A stretch of DNA of 50,527 nt from contig CAIUCH010000044.1 in NCBI GenBank assembly GCA_903897605.1, positions 1 to 50,527 of the forward strand. Direction: 5' to 3'. The notes below the pieces were generated by a model. The model was not told the origin of the DNA. It searched no databases and saw nothing but the letters and a program-made list of their open reading frames with translations. Within the stretch, counting starts at the first letter, position 1. Every line of letters starts with the position of its first letter. The position numbers were made by a program, and so were the translations under genes. Below, in pieces: positions 23,756 through 31,172 of this stretch. This stretch comes from an uncultured Alphaproteobacteria bacterium. GTDB taxonomy: Bacteria > Pseudomonadota > Alphaproteobacteria > Micropepsales > Micropepsaceae.

Positions 23756-25885
23756 TTGAGCCGCATCGAATCCCTCATCGCCGCCATGACCCTGGCGGAA
23801 AAGCTGGGCCAATTGACCATGGCGACGTCGGATTCCGCCGTGACCGGCGCGGTCATGTCCACCAATCTGGGGGCCGGGATCGTCGCCGGAACCATCGGCA
23901 ATGTTCTTAATCTTTACGGTGCGGAAAAGGTCGGCGCGGTCCAGCAACTGGCGATGGAGAAAAGCCGCCTCAAAATCCCCCTGCTGACATGCTTGGACGT
24001 CATTCACGGCCATCGCACGCTGTTTCCGATTCCCCTGGGAGAAGCCTCGCTGTTCGATCCCATCCTTTGGGAAGCGACCGCGCGGGAAGCGGCAAAGGAA
24101 GCCGCCGCCGATGGCATTCACCTGACATTCGCACCCATGCTCGATGTCGCGCGCGATCCGCGCTGGGGACGCATTGCCGAAGGTCCGGGCGAAGATCCTT
24201 TTGTGGGCCAAGTGATGGCGCAGGCAAAAGTGAAAGGCTTTCAGGGTTCTGACCTGTCGCAAGCAGACTGCCTGGCGGCATGCGCCAAGCACTACTGCGC
24301 CTATGGCGCGGTGACGGCGGGACGCGAATATGCCACCACCGAAGTGTCGCGGCGATCCTTGCGGGAAATCTACCTGCCGCCGTTCGAGGCCGCGGTCGCG
24401 GCAGGCGTCGCCACCATCATGCCCGCGTTCACGGATGTCGCCGGCGTGCCGCTGACCGCCAATCGCGCGCTGCTCAAGGACTATTTGCGCCACAAGTTGG
24501 GATTCGATAGCGTACTGGTGAGTGATTACAATGCCATCGCCGAACTGATCCATCACGGCGTCGCTTCCGACCTGGTCGAAGCGGCGGCGCTGGCGCTCAA
24601 GGCTGGCGTCGATATCGATATGATAGCAAATGCCTATCGCGATGGCCTGCCCGGCGCGCTGGAACGCGGGCTGGTCACGATGGCGGAGATCGACACCGCG
24701 GTGAAGCGCGTGTTGCGTCTCAAGGAACAGCTTGGCCTGTTCGACGATCCCTATCGCCGCGGTGGAACGGAAAGCGGTCCGGCCTTGATGGCGCGGCGCA
24801 AGCTGGCGCGCGATGTCGCCACGCGCTCGATCGTCCTTTTGAAAAACGAAAACGCCACCTTGCCGCTCGGCAATGGCCGCCTGGCCGTCATCGGCCCGCT
24901 GGCGGATGCGCCGGGGGAAATGCGAGGCTGCTGGCCGTCAGCTGGCCGGGCGGAAGACAGTGTCAGTGTGCTTGCGGGATTAAAAACCGCCCTGCCCGGC
25001 CAGGACATTCGATATGCGCCTGGCGTGGATATTGAGAGCACCGATGAAAGCCGGATCGCCGAAGCCGTTTCGCTGTGCGATGGCGCCGACACCATTCTGC
25101 TTTGTCTGGGCGAGTCCATCGGGATGAGCGGAGAAGCGGGCAGCCGGGCGCATCCTGGCTTGCCCGGCAAGCAAAGGGCGCTGGCCGAGGCCGTGCTGGC
25201 GGGCGCGGTGGGCAAGCGAGTGGTCGCGATATTGTTCTCGGGCCGCCCCCTGATCGTGCCGGAATTGAGCGAGCGGGTCGATGCCATGCTCGCGGCCTGG
25301 GCGCCAGGCAGCGAGGCCGGCAATGCGGTGGCAGATATCCTGACCGGCCGGGCTTCGCCATCGGGCCGCACGCCGGTAAGCTGGCCGCGCGCTGTCGGGC
25401 AGATTCCCGTTTTCTTCGGCCAGCGCCCCACGGGCCGGCCCGCCGATCCTAAGGATCACTACACCAGCAAATATCTGGATATTCCGAACGAGCCGTTATT
25501 TCCCTTCGGTCACGGGCTCACTTACGGCGCCTTCGACTATGCAAATCTGAGCGTGACCCCCGACAAGGCCCGGGAAAATGACAGCTTCACGATCTCGGTC
25601 ACCGTAATCAATCATGGCGCGCGCGAAGCGAGCGAAACCGTCTTCCTGTTTGTCCACGACATGGTCGCTTCGATCACCCGGCCGTTGCTGGAACTGAAGG
25701 GCTTCGACCGGATCACGCTCAAACCCGGCGACAGCGGCATTGTCCGTTTCACTTTGCCGGCGCGGAATTTGCGGTTTCCGGGAGCGGATTTGGAACCCCT
25801 GTTCGAGCCGGGCGAGATCGAGATTCTGGTAGGCCCATCCGCCGACCGTGCCCGTCTTCTCCCGGCAAATGTGCGGTTGGTTTAA
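23756..25885 (+). CDS. GH3 beta-glucosidase (BglX-like), cytoplasmic
   Basis: A 709-residue family 3 glycosidase that hydrolyses terminal beta-glucosides. Domain order is the TIM barrel (about 1-310), the (alpha/beta)6 sandwich (about 340-560) and a fibronectin-type III-like domain (about 600-709, SVTVINHGAREASETVFLFV). The nucleophile is the aspartate in SDYNAIAEL; KHYCAYGAVTAGREYATTEVS is the conserved barrel segment. Unlike E. coli BglX there is no signal peptide. The TTG at 23756 is chosen because AAGGAG lies 8 nt upstream; a TTG 18 nt earlier has none. It is divergent from the permease-GH144-GH15 operon, so intracellular cleavage of imported gluco-oligosaccharides is a natural role. Its stop overlaps the convergent next gene. 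Confidence 0.93.
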   Translation: MSRIESLIAAMTLAEKLGQLTMATSDSAVTGAVMSTNLGAGIVAGTIGNVLNLYGAEKVGAVQQLAMEKSRLKIPLLTCLDVIHGHRTLFPIPLGEASLFDPILWEATAREAAKEAAADGIHLTFAPMLDVARDPRWGRIAEGPGEDPFVGQVMAQAKVKGFQGSDLSQADCLAACAKHYCAYGAVTAGREYATTEVSRRSLREIYLPPFEAAVAAGVATIMPAFTDVAGVPLTANRALLKDYLRHKLGFDSVLVSDYNAIAELIHHGVASDLVEAAALALKAGVDIDMIANAYRDGLPGALERGLVTMAEIDTAVKRVLRLKEQLGLFDDPYRRGGTESGPALMARRKLARDVATRSIVLLKNENATLPLGNGRLAVIGPLADAPGEMRGCWPSAGRAEDSVSVLAGLKTALPGQDIRYAPGVDIESTDESRIAEAVSLCDGADTILLCLGESIGMSGEAGSRAHPGLPGKQRALAEAVLAGAVGKRVVAILFSGRPLIVPELSERVDAMLAAWAPGSEAGNAVADILTGRASPSGRTPVSWPRAVGQIPVFFGQRPTGRPADPKDHYTSKYLDIPNEPLFPFGHGLTYGAFDYANLSVTPDKARENDSFTISVTVINHGAREASETVFLFVHDMVASITRPLLELKGFDRITLKPGDSGIVRFTLPARNLRFPGADLEPLFEPGEIEILVGPSADRARLLPANVRLV

Positions 25886-26214
25886 AGTGGCCCGGCCAGG
25901 CTTGCCGGTATCAGGGCCAGCATCAGGATCAACCCTGGCACCGAATAGATGTATTTTCCCTGATTGAGCAGCGCCACGGTGGCGAAGAAGATGATGAAGC
26001 CCGCCAAGATCACACCCCAAATACGGGTGACCGGATTTGACAGGAAGAGTGCCGCCAATATCCCCAAGACCCCAACGACGCGGTGGGTATTGGCGGGAAA
26101 ACCCCAGCGGCGATAAGCGAATCTCAGAAAATCAGGACCGGCAAGATGCAACAAGCCGCCCGCGCCGAACAGGCCGGTGAGAACCAGTGCATCGAGTGTC
26201 GGCATGGAAAACAT
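25882..26214 (-). CDS. small membrane protein, DoxX-like
   Basis: A 110-residue protein with four hydrophobic helices (LDALVLTGLFGAGGLLHL; VVGVLGILAALFL; WGVILAGFIIFFATVALL; VPGLILMLALIPASLAG), the size and topology of the DoxX-like family, which is mostly uncharacterised. A near-perfect AGGAGG ribosome binding site lies 6 nt before the ATG at 26214 and fixes the start. Its stop codon overlaps that of the convergent GH3 gene by two bases, with no terminator between. The family assignment is by topology and sequence style rather than a firm motif. Confidence 0.7.
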   Translation of the reverse strand: MFSMPTLDALVLTGLFGAGGLLHLAGPDFLRFAYRRWGFPANTHRVVGVLGILAALFLSNPVTRIWGVILAGFIIFFATVALLNQGKYIYSVPGLILMLALIPASLAGPL

Positions 26215-26315
26215 GAACCCCTCCTGTCGCTTGAACGGGAGATGGGTACGCCTGCGTTCTGCGGACAGGGGGCCTTGCGGAATGTCAGCCATTCCACTGG
26301 CGCATGAATTCGGCG

Positions 26316-27032
26316 TCAGGACAGCGGCCGCAAGCGGCGGAAAGACAGCTCGGACAATTCCCGGGCCAAGACCCGCGACCGGACTGCCGGCTTCATGAGA
26401 AGCCGGGGACGCTTCAGGCCCCCAACCGCGCCTGCCATCGCCACGGCATTGCGATTTTCGAAGCCATCCGAATCCAGCAGCCGAACGCTCCGCCAGACTG
26501 TTTTCATGGTCCGCGCGATCCGGTCCGGCTTCGGATCGTCGTCGTCAAAGACCGTGATGTTGACCAGGAAAATTCCGCTCCGGTTCAGGCGCGCTTTTAC
26601 CAGCCGGAAAAAGCCAGCCTTGCGGAAATGTGCCGGAATGATCTCATGAGAAAAAGCGTCCAGCACGATGGCGTCATAGCGTATCGCCTGGCGCAAATAG
26701 GCGGCGCCGTCGCTCACCCGGCATTCCACCGCAGCGGGCAAGTGGAAATAACGGCGGGCGATTTCAAAAGCGACCGGATTGATGTCCACCACCGTCACCC
26801 GGATACCGCTGCGCGACAGCATGGTGGCCAGGGTGCCGCCGGCGCAGCCGATCAGCAGAACATGGCGAGGCCGCTTCTGCATCAGAAGACCGAACAGAGC
26901 ATGGATATATTCTGCCAGGCTGACGCCATGGCGGTCGGCTACGCTTTGGTGATCTCCCGCCTGCCAGTAGGAAATGCCACCGGTGCGGTTGTCCTGAGCC
27001 AGAACGATTTCGGCCGGCTGCTGGCGTCTCAG
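26316..27032 (-). CDS. spermidine-synthase-like methyltransferase-fold protein
   Basis: A 238-residue Rossmann-fold protein resembling the polyamine/spermidine synthase superfamily: HVLLIGCAGGTLATMLSRSG is the nucleotide-binding loop, VVDINPVAFEIARRYF follows, and YDAIVLDAFSHEIIPAHF corresponds to the active-site region. Substrate residues of true spermidine synthases are not clearly kept, so the product is uncertain. I choose CTG at 27032, which overlaps the permease stop as CTGA and opens LRRQQPAEIVLAQD; no ATG, GTG or TTG gives the conserved N-terminus. It is last in a coupled three-gene unit with a molybdenum hydroxylase subunit and an amino-acid permease. The start is the weakest part of this call. 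Confidence 0.75.
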   Translation of the reverse strand: MRRQQPAEIVLAQDNRTGGISYWQAGDHQSVADRHGVSLAEYIHALFGLLMQKRPRHVLLIGCAGGTLATMLSRSGIRVTVVDINPVAFEIARRYFHLPAAVECRVSDGAAYLRQAIRYDAIVLDAFSHEIIPAHFRKAGFFRLVKARLNRSGIFLVNITVFDDDDPKPDRIARTMKTVWRSVRLLDSDGFENRNAVAMAGAVGGLKRPRLLMKPAVRSRVLARELSELSFRRLRPLS

Positions 27033-28399
27033 GCCCGGCTCGCTTCCGCCGCGGCATAGCGGCCCCGGCGGAAGAAGAAATAGACGATCACAAGAAGCAC
27101 GATCAGCACCAGGGTGGTGGCAAGCTGACTTTCCAGGCCGGGGATCAATCCCATCGCCACCAACACCGCGACGATGCCGAACACGGTGAGATAGCTCAGC
27201 CCCGGAAACAGCCACATCTTCAGCTGCAACTGGGATTGGGCCTCGGGCGACAAAGCATTGCGATAACGGATCTGGGCGGCGCCGATCATCAGATACAGGA
27301 ACAGCATCGCCGTGCCCGAAGCGTTGACCAGGAAAACAAACACACCCGTCGGCGACAGGATCGAGGCCATCATCGCGCCATAGCCGAACACGGTGCCGGT
27401 GAGGATGGCGCGGGCCGGGACATTGCGCTTGTTGAGCACGACCAGGGCTTGCGGCGCGTCGCCATGCGCCGCCAATGCGAACAACGCTCGCGAGGTGACA
27501 TAAAGCCCGGAATTGAGGCACGACAGCACGGCCGTCAGCACGATGATGTTCATCGCCATCGCCGAACCGGGAATGCCGATCTGGGTAAGTGCCGCGACGA
27601 AGGGCGATTGCCCGGCCTTGATGGTGGTCCAGTTCACCGCGGCCACGATGAAGAAGATCGACAGCACATAGAACAGCACCACCCGCACCGTTAGCGTGGT
27701 GGACATCGATGCGATGGCTTTGACCGGTTCCTTGGACTCCGCCGCCGCGACCGTGGTGATTTCAGCGCCCGTCAACGAAAAGATCACCGTCGCCACGCCC
27801 GCCAGCACGGACAGCGATCCATGCGGCGCAAAGCCGCCATAAGCCGTAAGAGCCGAGAAATCCGCGGCATGCCCCGGCGTCAGGCCCAGAACATAGGACC
27901 CGGTGATCAGGATGAAGGCAATGATGGCCGCAACCTTGACGGACGAAAACCAGAATTCGAACTCGCCATAGGAACGCGCCGACATCAGATTGACGCCGGT
28001 CAGGCATACCAGCAGCACCAGCCCGATCAGCCAGACCGGCGCCACAATCCATTGGGCAATGATGATGGCGCCGGCAATCGCCTCGACCGCCACCACGATC
28101 ATCCAGAAATACCAATAGAGCCAACCGCCGATGAATCCGTAAGGATGACCAAGCACCTTGCGGGCATAATCGGTGAAAAAGCCGATGCCTGGATTTGCGA
28201 CCGCCAATTCGCCCAGCATGCGCATGGAAAACAGGATCAGCAGGCCCGCCATAATGTAGCAAACGATCACCGCAGGACCGATGGACGCGATCGCGGCGCT
28301 GGATCCGACAAAGAGACCCGCGCCGATGATCCCGCCCAGCGAGATCATGGCGACGTGACGCGACTGCAGCGTGTGACTGAGACCGGGCGCCTGGCTCAT
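27029..28399 (-). CDS. amino-acid permease, APC superfamily (AAT group)
   Basis: A 456-residue inner-membrane transporter with about twelve helices. The N-terminal HVAMISLGGIIGAGLFVGSSAAI carries the GGxIGxGLF helix-1 motif; SLTGAEITTVAAAES and the PVKAIASM segment are typical of the GabP/ProY/LysP-type subgroup. It imports an amino acid or related amine, identity unknown. The ATG overlaps the stop of the upstream molybdenum-enzyme gene as ATGA and its own stop overlaps the next start, so it is translationally coupled on both sides. The link to an oxidoreductase suggests the imported or exported compound may be that enzyme's substrate or product. Confidence 0.92.
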   Translation of the reverse strand: MSQAPGLSHTLQSRHVAMISLGGIIGAGLFVGSSAAIASIGPAVIVCYIMAGLLILFSMRMLGELAVANPGIGFFTDYARKVLGHPYGFIGGWLYWYFWMIVVAVEAIAGAIIIAQWIVAPVWLIGLVLLVCLTGVNLMSARSYGEFEFWFSSVKVAAIIAFILITGSYVLGLTPGHAADFSALTAYGGFAPHGSLSVLAGVATVIFSLTGAEITTVAAAESKEPVKAIASMSTTLTVRVVLFYVLSIFFIVAAVNWTTIKAGQSPFVAALTQIGIPGSAMAMNIIVLTAVLSCLNSGLYVTSRALFALAAHGDAPQALVVLNKRNVPARAILTGTVFGYGAMMASILSPTGVFVFLVNASGTAMLFLYLMIGAAQIRYRNALSPEAQSQLQLKMWLFPGLSYLTVFGIVAVLVAMGLIPGLESQLATTLVLIVLLVIVYFFFRRGRYAAAEASRA

Positions 28400-30564
28400 A
28401 CGCTGCGGCGTCCGGCAAGGATGTCGCGATCCACCGGCAATTGGCGTAGGCGGATATCCGTGGCGGCGGTGATGGCGTTGATCAGCGAAGGCGGGCCGGC
28501 GGTGCAGCCTGGTTCGCCGATCCCGCCGGGCGCTTCGCTGCTCTTGATGATGTGCACCTCGATGGCCGGCGTCTCGTTGATCCGCATCATGCGATAGTCG
28601 TTGAAGTTATTTTGCTGCACCCGGCCATTCTCGACCGTGATCTGGCCGTGCAGCGCGGCGGTGAGGCCGAAGATCAATCCGCCCTGGACCTGCGCCGCCA
28701 AAGTATCGGGATTGACCACCCGGCCGGCATCCACCACGGCGGTCATGCGATTGACGCGGACGCTGCCGTCGGTGCCGACTTCGACTTCCGCGACCGTCGC
28801 CATATAGGTGCCAAAGGCGAACTGGGCGCAGATGCCGCGCCCATGGCGCGCCGGCAGCGCGCTGCCCCAGCCAGATTTCTGCGCCACCTGCTGCACCGCC
28901 GCTTTCAGGCGCGGGCTCTTGTTCAGATGTGCCAGACGGAAGGCGATAGGGTCTTTGCCGGCCTTCTTCGCCAGCTCGTCCATCATGCTTTCTATGGCAA
29001 AGACATTATTGTTGGGGCTGACGCCGCGCCACCAGCCAACCCGAAATGTCAGCGGTTCGGCATGGGCATATTCGATGCGGCGGTCGGCAATGTCGTAAGG
29101 CGTCTCCATCGCGCCATCGAGCGCATCGTCATCGACGCCCTTCTTCAATGGCCCGAACATGCGCAGGATGATCGAAGCGCCGGTGACCCGGTGCATCCAG
29201 CCGGTGATCTTGCCGTCACCATTCACCGAGGCCGACATCACATTGCGATAGGCCGGGCGATACATGTCCTGATGCATGTCTTCTTCGCGCGTCCAGATCA
29301 CCTTGACCGGGCCGTCCACTTTTTGCGCGATGCGGACGGATTTCTCGACCATGTCGGTGTCCAGCCGGCGCCCGAAGCCGCCGCCCAGCATGAAATTGTG
29401 GAACGTCACTTTGTCCTGAGGAATGCCCAGCACTTTTGCTGCCGCGGCCTGCGCCGTGGCCTGCACCTGGCTGCCACCCCACATCTCACACCCCCCGGGC
29501 GTGACATGGACGGTGAAATTCATCGGCTCCATCGGCGCATGCGCCAGGAACGGTACTTGATACGTGGCATCCACCCGCGCGTCCCGCCCAAGACCCTTGT
29601 CGGCATCGCCCTCGGTCTTGGCAACGATGCCCTTGCGGCTTGCGGCTTCGAGCTCGGCCATGATCTGGCGGGAGTTGCGCGCGCCATTGGCGCCGTCATT
29701 CCAGCGCGGCGCGAGCGCCACCAGGCCCTGCCGCGCTGCCCAGAAATGATCGCCCACCACTGCGACCAGATCGTCGAGCACCACCACTTGGCGCGCGCCC
29801 GGTACCTTGAGGGCCGCCGCCTGGTCCACGCCCGCCACCTTGCCGCCCACCACCGGCGCCGCCATCAAGGTCGCGACTTTGAGGCCCGGCATGCGGACAT
29901 CGATGCCATATTGGGCGCGGCCATTGACCTTGTCCGGCGTGTCGAACCGCTTGACCGACTTGCCGATCAGCTTGAAATCCTTGTCGGCCTTGAGGGTAGG
30001 GTTTTGCGGCGCGGGAAGCTTCGCCGCCGCCGCCGCCAAGGCGCCATAACCGAGCTTGCGATTGTGCACGTCGTCGATCACCTGGCCATTCTCGGTGCGC
30101 AGCGACGCCGCATCGACATGCCACTGCGCCGCCGCGGCCTGCACCAGCATGGCGCGGGCGCTGGCGCCGACCTGGCGCAGCGCCGTGTAGAAGGCGCGGA
30201 TAGAGGTTGAGCCGCCGGTGCCTTGTCCACCGCCCATCGGAGAACCATAGATCGTGTCGCTGGGCGGCGCCGGGACCGGCGTGACCTGATCGAGCCCCAC
30301 GTCCAACTCCTCAGCCAGGAGCTGCGACAAGGAGGTGTAGACACCCTGCCCCATCTCTTCCTGGGGGATGGTCAGGGTCACATGCCCATCCGGATCGATC
30401 CGGACAAAGGCTTCGGGCCGAAGGACATATTTTGCCGGCGTCTGCGCCATCGCCCGGCCGAAGGGAAAGGCCAACAGCATTCCGCCGCCCGCGGCCAGGC
30501 TGACTTTCAGAAAGTCCCGCCGAGATTGCGCCATCATGGATTTCGTCTTTCCCGCGGCAGACAT
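28396..30564 (-). CDS. IorB-type molybdopterin-binding hydroxylase large subunit, Tat-exported
   Basis: A 722-residue member of the xanthine dehydrogenase family, closest in style to the isoquinoline 1-oxidoreductase beta subunit. The N-terminus has a Tat signal (SRRDFLKVSLAAGGG), so it is exported folded with its cofactor. Family motifs include QEEMGQGVYTSL, PMEPMNFTVHV, MLGGGFGRRLDTD and the C-terminal active-site glutamate in GGIGEPG. These enzymes hydroxylate N-heterocycles or oxidise aldehydes at a molybdenum-pterin cytosine dinucleotide centre, with electrons leaving through a separate 2Fe-2S subunit. That small subunit is not encoded next to it here, which is unusual. GGGGG lies 5 nt before the ATG. 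The stop overlaps the permease start. Confidence 0.9.
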   Translation of the reverse strand: MSAAGKTKSMMAQSRRDFLKVSLAAGGGMLLAFPFGRAMAQTPAKYVLRPEAFVRIDPDGHVTLTIPQEEMGQGVYTSLSQLLAEELDVGLDQVTPVPAPPSDTIYGSPMGGGQGTGGSTSIRAFYTALRQVGASARAMLVQAAAAQWHVDAASLRTENGQVIDDVHNRKLGYGALAAAAAKLPAPQNPTLKADKDFKLIGKSVKRFDTPDKVNGRAQYGIDVRMPGLKVATLMAAPVVGGKVAGVDQAAALKVPGARQVVVLDDLVAVVGDHFWAARQGLVALAPRWNDGANGARNSRQIMAELEAASRKGIVAKTEGDADKGLGRDARVDATYQVPFLAHAPMEPMNFTVHVTPGGCEMWGGSQVQATAQAAAAKVLGIPQDKVTFHNFMLGGGFGRRLDTDMVEKSVRIAQKVDGPVKVIWTREEDMHQDMYRPAYRNVMSASVNGDGKITGWMHRVTGASIILRMFGPLKKGVDDDALDGAMETPYDIADRRIEYAHAEPLTFRVGWWRGVSPNNNVFAIESMMDELAKKAGKDPIAFRLAHLNKSPRLKAAVQQVAQKSGWGSALPARHGRGICAQFAFGTYMATVAEVEVGTDGSVRVNRMTAVVDAGRVVNPDTLAAQVQGGLIFGLTAALHGQITVENGRVQQNNFNDYRMMRINETPAIEVHIIKSSEAPGGIGEPGCTAGPPSLINAITAATDIRLRQLPVDRDILAGRRSV

Positions 30565-30736
30565 CTCAACCCCCTAAATTCTGGCCCCGTCCAGTCGATT
30601 CTTACGCTTTTCATTGCGGCAGCGCAAAAGCTCCAAAAGCCGATTTTTCCGATGTATATCCGCCGGCTGCGACCGGAACCGCGGTTCGCGCGTTGCCTAG
30701 AGGATTGCGAATGCCCCATTTGCGAAAGGACCGTTC

Positions 30737-30886
30737 ATGCATGTGAATATCATTATGTTGCAGCCCCTGGTGGCGCTGCTGTTCGGAATTCTGATCCTGA
30801 TCCTGCCCCGGCTGCTCAACTATCTGATCGCGATCTATTTGATCCTGGTCGGACTGGCGGGGCTGTTTCCACACATGTTCACATAA
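30737..30886 (+). CDS. DUF3096 small membrane protein, 49 residues
   Basis: A 49-codon gene whose product, two hydrophobic helices built around LQPLVALLFGILILILPRLLNYLIAIYLILVGLAGL, matches the DUF3096 pattern of small alphaproteobacterial membrane proteins. AAAGGA lies 5 nt before the ATG at 30737. It is followed 22 bp later by the 87-residue protein gene on the same strand, so the two are probably co-transcribed. No function is established for the family; related genes are often stress-induced, but no recognisable general-stress promoter is seen upstream. Confidence 0.85.
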   Translation: MHVNIIMLQPLVALLFGILILILPRLLNYLIAIYLILVGLAGLFPHMFT

Positions 30887-30908
30887 AACCAGCGCAAGGA
30901 GCATCGCC

Positions 30909-31172
30909 ATGGCAGCACATCCGACCCCCGCTCCGAAAATCCCGGAGCATCTTTCCACCGCCAAGCCCGCCACCAGCAAGGAAGAAAAGATCGACCGGCA
31001 GATGGAGGATTCTTTTCCCGCCAGCGATCCGCCATCCTTCTCCGGCGGCAATCACACTATTGGGGCGCCGGTGGAACGCGAAAGCGAATCGCCGTCGGGC
31101 GACGCACCTGAAGTGGTCAGCGCGGAACGAAAGGTGAGGAACGGAACGGCCAAAGAGCCGAGCAAATACTAG
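30909..31172 (+). CDS. small hydrophilic protein with SFPASDPPS motif, 87 residues
   Basis: An 87-residue charged, proline- and serine-rich protein, likely disordered. It carries EEKIDRQMEDSFPASDPPSF, a motif I recall from many short alphaproteobacterial proteins of unknown function. AAGGAG lies 9 nt before the ATG. It follows the DUF3096 gene and its stop overlaps that of the convergent DsbD-family gene by a few bases. No catalytic role is expected; an interaction or stress role is possible. Confidence 0.8.
   Translation: MAAHPTPAPKIPEHLSTAKPATSKEEKIDRQMEDSFPASDPPSFSGGNHTIGAPVERESESPSGDAPEVVSAERKVRNGTAKEPSKY

Noticed and set aside
28552-30210. 552-codon plus-strand frame antisense to the IorB-like gene
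   Set aside because: Shadow frame; histidine/arginine-rich translation with no domain.
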